This document shows, in pieces, positions 1 through 5,995 of a stretch of 6,099 nucleotides of DNA (its first letter is position 1; each line of letters starts with the position of its first letter). The DNA lies in the NCBI GenBank assembly GCA_003641345.1, contig QNAD01000133.1:1-6099 (forward strand). Direction: 5' to 3'. The position numbers and the translations under genes are program-made. This DNA comes from Candidatus Zixiibacteriota bacterium. Lineage in GTDB: Bacteria > Zixibacteria > MSB-5A5 > GN15 > FEB-12. The notes beneath the pieces are model-generated. The model was not told the DNA's origin. It was given only the letters and a program-made list of their open reading frames with translations, and did not search any database.

Positions 1-966
1 CAAAGAGTTAATCTTGTGGAACAAAGCCAGCAAAAAATAGAACTGGAAAATTTGGTTCGTAATCTGAATCTAAAGGAATTGACTGTACATTATAATAATG
101 ATAAAGCATTAAAATCGGAACAGGCAGGAATTAGTAATAGTAAAAATAATATTGTTAATATTGAAATTACTGCCGAAGGTAGTGGTCAGGTTCAATTTAT
201 TAAGGGGAAACTATTAAAGAGTTCCGTAAGAACTACTCAAAAGAATAATCAGACCAATTCAAATAGTAATATCTCAGGAGAAGAGAATGAACTGCAAAAT
301 TCCAGCAGAGATATTGTTACAGAAAAGAACGAACCTGCACTTAGAAGACAATTTTCCCCCAAAAATCAGAATTTTGGACGTGAACAATTATTGAATTTAG
401 CTAATAATAAATCACAGAATACTGTAAATGAAATTTCACATACTTCAAATTCCGATATGGTATCTGCAAACGCTAATGATATTGATAAGTTAATTGAGTT
501 AAACAGAACAACCTCTCCTAAAAATGAATCTCATCCGGTAAAATTTAATTTGCCTGATGATATTCGAACTGCACTTAAACCAAATGGGAAATCAGTCAAT
601 ATTTTGATTGAGCCGGAAAATTTAGGTCCAGCCAGACTAAAATTAGTTTTGAATAATCAAACATTACGTGCTGAGTTGATAGTGCATAACACTCATGCAA
701 AAACAACTGTGGAGAATTCTTTAAGTCAATTAATCGAACAGCTTAATAACTCAGATATTAAAGTTGAGTTTATAGATGTAAATGTAAACAGTGAAAATAA
801 CCAAGAACAGTTTGCTAAACGCCACCCCCGGTGGTCACGAAAATCTTTCTCAAATAATTCAGAAAGCTTGAAAGATGACGCACTGGCTCATGCTTACGAT
901 GGTAAAGTTATAGGAATAGCTCAAGGATCATATGTAAACAGTAAAGGCGTAAATGTTCTGGCATAG
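1..966 (+). CDS. fliK: FliK, flagellar hook-length control protein (5'-truncated by window edge)
   Basis: FliK is the secreted ruler that measures hook length and switches the flagellar export gate (through FlhB) from hook to filament substrates. The frame is open from base 1, so the GTG at 16 is probably an internal valine codon and the true start lies upstream; 321 residues are visible, and family members are often 400 or more. Residues about 1-175 (window numbering) are Asn/Ser/Gln-rich and low in complexity, as expected of the extended ruler part. Residues about 178-263 match the C-terminal Flg_hook domain: a PDDI start, the IEPENLGPARLKL signature at 203-215, then a helix-rich stretch ending in VEFIDVNVN. 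A short basic and Ser-rich tail ends in GVNVLA. The TAG stop overlaps the flgD ribosome site. FliK follows from the conserved domain and from flgD lying directly downstream. Confidence 0.9.
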   Translation, partial: QRVNLVEQSQQKIELENLVRNLNLKELTVHYNNDKALKSEQAGISNSKNNIVNIEITAEGSGQVQFIKGKLLKSSVRTTQKNNQTNSNSNISGEENELQNSSRDIVTEKNEPALRRQFSPKNQNFGREQLLNLANNKSQNTVNEISHTSNSDMVSANANDIDKLIELNRTTSPKNESHPVKFNLPDDIRTALKPNGKSVNILIEPENLGPARLKLVLNNQTLRAELIVHNTHAKTTVENSLSQLIEQLNNSDIKVEFIDVNVNSENNQEQFAKRHPRWSRKSFSNNSESLKDDALAHAYDGKVIGIAQGSYVNSKGVNVLA

Positions 967-974
967 GAGATAAT

Positions 975-1676
975 ATGATAGTTTCACCAGTAGCAACAGA
1001 TACCAATGGAAACCCAAAAGCGACAGGCTCTGCGCAATCGCTTGGCAAGGATGATTTTTTAAATCTAATGATAACAAAATTGAAATATCAGGATCCAATG
1101 AAACCGATGGAAGATGCAGATTTTGTTGCACAGTTAGCCCAGTTTTCATCTTTGGAACAGATGAATAATATATCCGATGGAATTGCATCATCTAATGAAT
1201 GGGATTTTCTGCAGATGCAATCAATCAATAATTCAATGGCAACCGGTTTGATTGGTAAAGATGTAATTGCCAATTATGAAGGGTTTCTTGTCGATGGAGA
1301 GAAAACTCCAGTAATAAATTTCACAACCAAAGAATTTGCAAAAGATATTAAGTTTACAATTAAAGACGAACAAGGGAATGTGGTAGCTCGATTAAAGTCA
1401 TCTGATGTTCTTGCAGGTGTAAATCAAATTGAATGGGATAGTAAAGACAGTTTTGGCAACACAGTCGATGATGGTTACTACAAAGTTGAAGTTCAAGCTA
1501 CTGGTTCCAATGGTAATCAGTTCAAGCCGTCTTTGTCATTGATAGGTACTGTTGAGTCAATTGCTTATCGTGACGGTGGGGCATATCTAAGAGTAAACGG
1601 AACTGAAATTTCCTTGGGCGATGTATCTTCAGTAGGCGAACAGGGCATTTTCACGTCAGATGAAACTGGCGAATAA
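975..1676 (+). CDS. flgD: FlgD, flagellar hook-capping protein
   Basis: FlgD forms the cap at the tip of the growing hook and places exported FlgE subunits; it is removed when the hook is complete. The 233-residue protein has normal family length. The N-terminal domain is clear at residues 24-66: GKDDFLNLMITKLKYQDP, then KPMEDADFVAQLAQFSSLEQM, the FlgD hallmark. The region IGKDV at 93-97 opens the Tudor/Ig-like half. Residues about 111-175 carry the FlgD Ig-like fold signature, with GVNQIEWDSKDSFGN at 148-162 and DGYYKVEV at 166-173. AGGAGA at 965-970, partly inside the fliK stop, supports the ATG start four bases further on. The eight-base gap to fliK points to one transcript. There is no sign of truncation or frameshift. 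Confidence 0.97.
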   Translation: MIVSPVATDTNGNPKATGSAQSLGKDDFLNLMITKLKYQDPMKPMEDADFVAQLAQFSSLEQMNNISDGIASSNEWDFLQMQSINNSMATGLIGKDVIANYEGFLVDGEKTPVINFTTKEFAKDIKFTIKDEQGNVVARLKSSDVLAGVNQIEWDSKDSFGNTVDDGYYKVEVQATGSNGNQFKPSLSLIGTVESIAYRDGGAYLRVNGTEISLGDVSSVGEQGIFTSDETGE

Positions 1677-1679
1677 GGA
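1675..1679 (+). promoter_or_regulatory. Ribosome-binding site AAGGA for the TIGR02530-like gene
   Basis: AAGGA overlaps the flgD TAA stop. It lies three bases before the first ATG (1683) and six before the second (1686) of an ATGATG pair. The spacing favours the second ATG as the main initiation codon, which would remove one methionine. Confidence 0.6.
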
Positions 1680-1682
1680 TTT

Positions 1683-2087
1683 ATGATGGGTAATGTTCAA
1701 GGTGTAAAAATTAACAATTTTCAAAGGCCGGTAAACCTTCTTGAAATTTCTTCTAATAAGAATATTAAGGGAGCTAAGACTGAAGGCAAAGCATCGTTCA
1801 AAGAGATGTTCTCCCGCGAGATGGCTAATAGTCGTGAAGTTGTTTTTTCCAAACATGCCAGCGAACGTTTATACTCCCGTGGTATTGAACTCAGTGAAGA
1901 AAAGCTTGCTAAATTGGCAGATGCGATTGACAAAGCAGAGCTGAAAGGTTCCAAGGAAACTTTGGTTCTTTCCGATGACGCCGCATTTGTAGTTGCTGTG
2001 GATAATCGGACGGTTGTCACAGTTTTTGATAACGATAAATTACGTGAAGGAGTGGTAACTTCTATTGATTCAGCGGTGATAATATAA
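1683..2087 (+). CDS. Conserved flagellar operon protein, TIGR02530/DUF3766-like, function unknown
   Basis: This 134-residue (or 133 from the ATG at 1686) soluble protein has no signal peptide or membrane segment. The first 50 residues are basic and variable. From residue 54 it matches what I recall of the small 'flagellar operon protein' family found between flgD and flgE: VFSKHASERLYSRGIELSE at 54-72, a Lys/Ala-rich helix at 73-90, then a beta-rich half with LVLSDDAAFVVAVDNRTVVTV and the ending TSIDSAVII. Its molecular function is not established to my knowledge. The position between the hook cap and hook genes, six bases after flgD, suggests a cytoplasmic role in hook assembly or export, which is inference. 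Its TAA stop overlaps the ATG of a candidate small ORF (TAATG). Family assignment is from remembered motifs, not a search. Confidence 0.85.
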   Translation: MMGNVQGVKINNFQRPVNLLEISSNKNIKGAKTEGKASFKEMFSREMANSREVVFSKHASERLYSRGIELSEEKLAKLADAIDKAELKGSKETLVLSDDAAFVVAVDNRTVVTVFDNDKLREGVVTSIDSAVII

Positions 2088-2188
2088 TGAAAAAAAATAA
2101 ACAAAAACAAAACGATAAACTAAAAACAAAACTGGACTCCATTTTGATGGAGAGGTTTTGTCAAACACATGGAGGAAATGTGTTATGA
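2087..2188 (+). CDS. Candidate 33-residue lysine-rich small ORF or leader peptide before flgE
   Basis: An ATG that overlaps the stop of the preceding gene (TAATG, 2085-2089) opens 33 codons ending in TGA at 2186-2188, which overlaps the ATGATG start of flgE. The frame thus fills the whole gap and touches both neighbours, an arrangement typical of translational coupling. GGTGAT at 2075-2080 matches part of the extended anti-16S consensus, six bases before the ATG. The product begins MKKNKQKQ, with seven lysines in the first 15 residues, continues with a possible short helix (KLDSILMERF), and ends in HGGNVL. I recognise no family. It may be a real micro-protein, a regulatory leader peptide, or a chance frame in an A-rich spacer. 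The exact fit at both ends favours translation, but the short length prevents a firm call. Confidence 0.4.
   Translation: MKKNKQKQNDKLKTKLDSILMERFCQTHGGNVL
2126..2161 (+). promoter_or_regulatory. Two-part RNA hairpin just upstream of the flgE ribosome site
   Basis: The outer arms ACAAAAC (2126-2132) and GTTTTGT (2155-2161) are exact reverse complements and extend by one T-G wobble pair (2133-2154). After a small internal loop (2134-2136 against 2153), the inner arms CTCCAT (2137-2142) and ATGGAG (2147-2152) pair perfectly around a TTTG tetraloop. The hairpin ends nine bases before the flgE GGAGG. No T-run follows, so an intrinsic terminator is unlikely. A role in translation control or mRNA processing is inference. 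It lies within the candidate small ORF, so ribosomes translating that frame would open it. Confidence 0.4.
2171..2175 (+). promoter_or_regulatory. Ribosome-binding site GGAGG that sets the flgE start
   Basis: GGAGG lies nine bases before ATG 2185 and twelve before ATG 2188. It is inside the frame of the longer TTG-initiated reading, so that upstream TTG (2158) is not the start. The preceding bases AT make the string ATGGAGG, whose first six bases repeat the 3' arm of the hairpin just upstream. Confidence 0.75.
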
Positions 2189-4137
2189 TGGCATCACTAT
2201 TTGCCGGTGTTTCCGGATTGAAAAATCATCAGGTCAAGATGAATGTAATTGGTAATAATATTGCCAATATTAACACTATTGGTTACAAGACCAGTCGTGT
2301 CAATTTCCAAGAAGCATTGGTGCAAACTTTTAAAGGAGCTGGCCGTCCATCCGCAGTAAGCGGTGGTACTAATCCGGTACAATTAGGTCTTGGTATGCAA
2401 GTTGCAACCGTAGATAATATCTTTCTTCAGGGTGGACTGGAAACCACAGGGCAGATTACTGACCTTGCTATTCAAGGCAGTGGTTTCTTTATCCTTGGAG
2501 ATGCAAACAATAATACTTTTTATACTCGTGCCGGGGCATTTGGTATCGATGGTAATTCGAACATGGTTGATCCGGCTACAGGGTTATTTGTAATGGGGAA
2601 AATGGCTGATGTTTCCGGAGAAATTCCGGCTAATGCTACTGTTTCTCCGATAAGTTTGCCATTTGGCCAACAGGATCCAGCCAGACCTACTAATGAAGTT
2701 ATTTTGTCAAATAATATTGACACTTCGGCAACAAGCTCAACAGCATCAATTGTCCAATTAGGTACATCGGGAGCAACCGAAGTCAGTGAGACTAATACTA
2801 TTGATGGCGTTGGCGGTACCCACACAGTAAGCATTGTTGGTAATCAAGCTGTTAATGCTTCTTATACTGGTACGGCTGGTGGTTTAACTGGAAACACTAC
2901 ATTAGGTAGTTTAGGTATCACTGTCTTTGATGATTTTTCACTTTCAATTGATGGTGGAGCTGCAACTACATTGCAGGGGTTTGATGCTAATACAACTGTT
3001 GATCAGCTTATGGATGAAATAAGTAAATTAAATGGTCTTACTGCTTCGTTAGACGCTGGTACTGGCAATGTTGTAATTAAAAGAGAATATGCTGGTGATC
3101 CGGCAAGTTATAGTTTTACATCATCCAATTCAGTTGCAGGTAATATTGTTGAAGGTATTTTTGGTGTTGCCGCTGGTTCAAATTTTGTTTCAGGTGGTGG
3201 TGCTGCATCAACATTTGTAGCAACAGACACATTTGTACCTACTTCTGGATCAGGATTAGCTGCTGGTCCTTTTATAAGTACTTTGGGTTTATCATTTGAT
3301 TCTCAATCTGGTTTTGTTACCGGACTAACAAATCTTGGAGGCGGGGGAGTAAGTATTTCTTCGGATCCAGCTGTTGGTATTTCAGCGACTGCACCTGGTA
3401 ATGAATTAATTATTAATACAGAAGAGACAACCCACGCTACATCGATTAATGTATATGATTCTCAGGGTGGTAAACATACTATGACTGTCGAGTTTGTAAA
3501 ATCAGCAATTGATAACCGTTGGGAATGGAATGCATCTTCAACTGGTGTAGAAACAATTTCTGGTGGCGGTTCTGGTTTTGTAGCATTTAACTCTGATGGC
3601 TCACTCAATTCATTTAGTTATAATGGTGGAGCAACAAGTCTTACTCTTGACCCGAATAATGGTGCTATGAATATGGACATTAAATTTGATGTTGGTACAT
3701 CTGGTAATTTTGATGGATTGACCGGATTCCGTTCAGGAAGTCATACAGCTACAATTATCGGTCAGGATGGATATGGCGTTGGTATTTTGGATAAAATTTC
3801 AATAGATAAAGCCGGTAATATTTCCGGTATTTTCACCAACGGTGTTAACCGAGTTCTGGCTCAGATTATGCTGGCTGATTTTACTAATCAGGCGGGTCTT
3901 CGTAAAGCCGGACGTTCTGTCTATCAGCCAACAGCGAACTCAGGTAGTGCCATTGAAGGGATTGCCGGTACGACAATATCTGCCGAGTTGACCTCAGGTG
4001 CACTTGAGTCATCTTCTGTTGATATCGCTCAAGAGTTTACAAGTATGATAACTGCCCAACGTGGATTTCAGGCAAATGCCAGAATTATTACAACTTCTGA
4101 CAGTATGCTTGATGAATTAGTAAATATTAAGAGATAA
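2185..4137 (+). CDS. flgE: FlgE, flagellar hook protein with a large central insertion
   Basis: FlgE polymerises into the hook, the flexible joint between rod and filament. From ATG 2185 the protein is 650 residues, well above the roughly 400 of the Salmonella protein. The N-terminal rod/hook signature is at 4-41: SLFAGVSGLKNHQ, then NVIGNNIANINTIGYKTSRVNF. GLETTGQITDLAIQGSGFF at 84-102 is also typical. The FlaE-type central domain appears at about 418-450 (TSINVYDSQGGKHTMTVEF). The C-terminal domain has SSVDIAQEFTSMITAQRGFQ at 610-629 and ends DELVNIKR. Between about 180 and 415 is a Gly/Ser/Thr/Ala-rich insertion that may carry a flagellin/hook IN-like segment (240-312). The protein has no cysteine, so the lysinoalanine cross-link of spirochaete hooks is not expected. 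The start is set by GGAGG at 2171-2175; the in-frame TTG at 2158 lies upstream of that site and is rejected. Confidence 0.97.
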   Translation: MMASLFAGVSGLKNHQVKMNVIGNNIANINTIGYKTSRVNFQEALVQTFKGAGRPSAVSGGTNPVQLGLGMQVATVDNIFLQGGLETTGQITDLAIQGSGFFILGDANNNTFYTRAGAFGIDGNSNMVDPATGLFVMGKMADVSGEIPANATVSPISLPFGQQDPARPTNEVILSNNIDTSATSSTASIVQLGTSGATEVSETNTIDGVGGTHTVSIVGNQAVNASYTGTAGGLTGNTTLGSLGITVFDDFSLSIDGGAATTLQGFDANTTVDQLMDEISKLNGLTASLDAGTGNVVIKREYAGDPASYSFTSSNSVAGNIVEGIFGVAAGSNFVSGGGAASTFVATDTFVPTSGSGLAAGPFISTLGLSFDSQSGFVTGLTNLGGGGVSISSDPAVGISATAPGNELIINTEETTHATSINVYDSQGGKHTMTVEFVKSAIDNRWEWNASSTGVETISGGGSGFVAFNSDGSLNSFSYNGGATSLTLDPNNGAMNMDIKFDVGTSGNFDGLTGFRSGSHTATIIGQDGYGVGILDKISIDKAGNISGIFTNGVNRVLAQIMLADFTNQAGLRKAGRSVYQPTANSGSAIEGIAGTTISAELTSGALESSSVDIAQEFTSMITAQRGFQANARIITTSDSMLDELVNIKR

Positions 4138-4147
4138 TGAATAAATT

Positions 4148-4372
4148 ATGATTAAAGTAACCCGCATAAATAATTCGGAATTAGTAATCAATGCTGATTT
4201 AATTGAGTTTGTTGAGCCTATTCCGGAAACAATAATCTCTTTGACGACCGGTAAAAAAATTATGGTTAAAGAAGAGATAGATACAATTATCGAGCGGGTA
4301 GCTGAATTTAAACGTCGATCAGGTATTCAGGTGAAAACTCAGAATACCTGTGAGACTTCTAATGGGAGTTAA
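4148..4372 (+). CDS. swrD: SwrD/FlbD family flagellar motor protein
   Basis: This 74-residue protein matches the FlbD/SwrD family: MIKVTRINNSELVINADLIE at 1-20, FVEPIPETIISLTTGKKIMV at 21-40, then KEEIDTIIERV. The Bacillus subtilis member (formerly YlzI) raises motor torque and is needed for swarming; it is thought to act with the stators. Family members are about 60-75 residues, so this one is complete, with a variable tail after about residue 58. There are ten bases between the flgE stop and this ATG and no good Shine-Dalgarno sequence, so translation probably depends on ribosomes arriving from flgE. A four-codon frame (4137-4151) bridges the two genes. It should not be confused with the Caulobacter transcription regulator also named FlbD, which is a much larger, unrelated protein. 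Confidence 0.92.
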   Translation: MIKVTRINNSELVINADLIEFVEPIPETIISLTTGKKIMVKEEIDTIIERVAEFKRRSGIQVKTQNTCETSNGS

Positions 4373-4374
4373 CA

Positions 4375-4983
4375 ATGGCTAACGATGACGAAAAAACTGT
4401 CGTCGAGCAAGGCGATAAAAAAGAAGCTTCTGAAGGCGAAGGGAAGAAGAAACCAGGTGGTAAAAACATGATAATGCTTGGTGGCATTGGTGTTGGTGCC
4501 ATTGTCATTGGTCTGGCGTTAGCCCTTTTTGTTGTCAAACCGATGATGTCTTCCAGTAGCCATGAAGCTGATGCTACAGAAGAAGTATCAACAGATGATG
4601 GCCATGGTGAGAAAAAAGAACACAAGCCTAAAAAAAAGCATGAAGAAGAATCGTCTGGTCATGGCGAAGAAGGTGCAGTTGAGAGTAATGTCTATATGAT
4701 TTCTGATATAGTCGTGAATCCGGCTGGAACCGGCGGCTCAAGGTTTCTTTCGGTCTCCTTTGGTTTTGAACTCGAATCAAGTTATATGATGAGTCAATTT
4801 GAAGCTAAAGAACCGATAATCAGGGATGCCTTAATTACAATAATGTCTTCAAAAACTGTAGCACATCTTACTGATCCAAGACAAAAAGAAATTATCAGGT
4901 TACTCATTAAAAGAAAGGTTTCCAGAATTATGGAAACCGATGAATTGGCTGGAGTTTATTATACGGATTTTGTTTTACAATAA
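4375..4983 (+). CDS. fliL: FliL, flagellar basal-body-associated membrane protein
   Basis: FliL is a single-pass inner-membrane protein that surrounds or contacts the MotA/MotB stators and supports torque, particularly under load. The 202-residue protein has a charged cytoplasmic N-terminus (1-31, with GEGKKKPGGK at 21-30), one strong membrane helix at about 32-54 (Gly/Ile/Ala/Leu-rich), a highly charged His/Lys/Glu linker at 60-102, and the periplasmic FliL domain at about 105-202 (VYMISDIVVNPAGTGGSRFL, then LTDPRQKEIIRLLIKRKV and the end YYTDFVLQ). Length is slightly above average because of the linker. GGGAG at 4364-4368, inside the end of swrD, is six bases before the ATG. Position between swrD and fliM is the usual one. 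No cleavable signal peptide is expected or seen. Confidence 0.96.
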   Translation: MANDDEKTVVEQGDKKEASEGEGKKKPGGKNMIMLGGIGVGAIVIGLALALFVVKPMMSSSSHEADATEEVSTDDGHGEKKEHKPKKKHEEESSGHGEEGAVESNVYMISDIVVNPAGTGGSRFLSVSFGFELESSYMMSQFEAKEPIIRDALITIMSSKTVAHLTDPRQKEIIRLLIKRKVSRIMETDELAGVYYTDFVLQ

Positions 4984-4986
4984 GGA
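4982..4986 (+). promoter_or_regulatory. Ribosome-binding site AAGGA for the GTG start of fliM
   Basis: AAGGA overlaps the fliL stop and lies nine bases before GTG 4996. The only nearby ATG (4987) abuts this site and meets a TAA after two codons, so the GTG is the credible start. It also yields the expected N-terminus, MAKILSQDEIDALL. Confidence 0.7.
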
Positions 4987-4995
4987 ATGATTTAA

Positions 4996-5994
4996 GTGGC
5001 AAAGATTTTATCACAAGACGAGATAGATGCTCTATTAACAACAGTATCTCAAGATGATGAAGGTGGCGAAGTTGAAGATCATATAGATGACGAGAAGTTA
5101 CGCTCTGTTATTGTTTATGATTTCAAGCACCCTAATCGTGTTTCCAAAGACCAGATAAGAACCTTGGAGAATATGCATGACAATTTTGCTGGCCATTATG
5201 GTTCGTCATTATCGACTATTCTCAGAACAATTGTAGATGTTGATTTGGTCTCGGTTGATCAAATAACATATTCTGAGTTTGTTATGTCGCTGGTTACGCC
5301 TTCGTGTACCTATACCTTTGGTGCTGAGCCGTTGGAAGCGGTTTGTCTTGTGGATTTTAATCCTACATTAACATTTTCATTTATTGATAGGATGTTTGGT
5401 GGTTCTGGTAAAATATTGGAAAGTGAACGGGAATTGACACCTATTGAGCGTTCAATTATAAGTCGTCTTGTCAATAGGGTTTACAGAGATTTGGAAACTG
5501 CGTGGGAAAATATTGTTAAGATTAATATTGAACAAAAGAGTATTGAAACCAACCCGCAGTTTATTCAGGTTGTACCACCCGGTGAAACGGTTGTTGTTGT
5601 ATCTTTTCAGATAAAACTATTCCAATCAACCGGATTATTAACTGTTTGTTATCCGTATGTATCATTAGAGCCAATTATCAATAAGCTATCAGGGCAAAAC
5701 TGGATTGATGCTACTAAGAAGAAAAATCTTGATATTGATAAAAATGTAAATCTTAGCAATCTCTATTCAGTAAAATCAGAATTATCAGCTGAATTATTGA
5801 AAACTAATATTTCAATGAGCGAATTTCTTTCTTTAAAAGTAGGTGATATTATTCCATCGGAGAAAAAAATAAGTTCACCGATAGATATATTTGTAAATTC
5901 AAGAAAAAAATATGCCGGACAACCCGGATTAACAGGAAAGAGAAGAGCTTTCCAAGTGACCGATGTTTATGAAGACATCGTAGAGGAGGTTTAG
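4996..5994 (+). CDS. fliM: FliM, flagellar motor switch protein
   Basis: FliM is the C-ring subunit that binds CheY-P and, with FliG and FliN/FliY, reverses rotation. The 332-residue protein has normal length. The N-terminal CheY-binding peptide is intact (ILSQDEIDALL, 4-14), followed by an acidic linker (19-33). The middle CheC-like domain runs from about 38 to 235: YDFKHPNRVSKDQIRTLENM at 41-60, the FliG-contacting loop with GGSGK at 135-139, then LTPIERSIISRLVNRV at 147-162. The C-terminal SpoA domain, which pairs with FliN, covers about 256-326 (SELSAELLKTNISMSEFLSL, then KVGDIIPSEK). It starts with GTG twelve bases after fliL. The FliM phosphatase motif of FliY-type proteins was not seen. 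The intact CheY peptide implies a chemotaxis-controlled motor. Confidence 0.97.
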   Translation: MAKILSQDEIDALLTTVSQDDEGGEVEDHIDDEKLRSVIVYDFKHPNRVSKDQIRTLENMHDNFAGHYGSSLSTILRTIVDVDLVSVDQITYSEFVMSLVTPSCTYTFGAEPLEAVCLVDFNPTLTFSFIDRMFGGSGKILESERELTPIERSIISRLVNRVYRDLETAWENIVKINIEQKSIETNPQFIQVVPPGETVVVVSFQIKLFQSTGLLTVCYPYVSLEPIINKLSGQNWIDATKKKNLDIDKNVNLSNLYSVKSELSAELLKTNISMSEFLSLKVGDIIPSEKKISSPIDIFVNSRKKYAGQPGLTGKRRAFQVTDVYEDIVEEV

Positions 5995-5995
5995 T

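Noticed and set aside
16..18. GTG as the start of fliK
   Set aside because: The frame stays open to base 1 and no ribosome site precedes it; a full FliK would be longer, so the gene is treated as truncated by the window.
821..835. GC-rich inverted repeat CCACC-CCC-GGTGG in fliK
   Set aside because: Five pairs within coding sequence, in frame and without a frameshift; most likely chance, though its C5 run stands out in AT-rich DNA.
928..1273. Minus-strand ORFs opposite flgD
   Set aside because: They are antisense shadows of a clear flgD gene and have no family-like features or ribosome sites.
2065..2088. Possible sigma-70 promoter: TTGATT and TATAAT before flgE
   Set aside because: The spacing is only 12 bases rather than about 17, and TATAAT falls on the end of a coding frame in AT-rich DNA.
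1721..2110. 129-residue minus-strand ORF opposite the TIGR02530-like gene
   Set aside because: Ser/Leu-rich shadow translation of a recognisable sense gene.
2137..2161. Intrinsic terminator before flgE
   Set aside because: The inner stem has only six pairs and is followed by AGGTTTTGTCAAA rather than a T-tract.
2158..2184. TTG start that would extend FlgE by nine residues (MSNTWRKCV)
   Set aside because: The GGAGG ribosome site lies inside this extension, it has no ribosome site of its own, and FlgE homologues begin at M-(M)-ASLFAGVSGL.
2088..2184. Sigma-54 or sigma-28 promoter for flgE, as in some bacteria
   Set aside because: No GG-N10-GC element with the right flanks and no TAAA...GCCGATAA match could be found.
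2520..2834. Minus-strand ORF opposite flgE, and similar ones at 4359-4625 and 5849-6034
   Set aside because: All lie fully or mostly antisense to well-recognised flagellar genes and show no protein-like signature.
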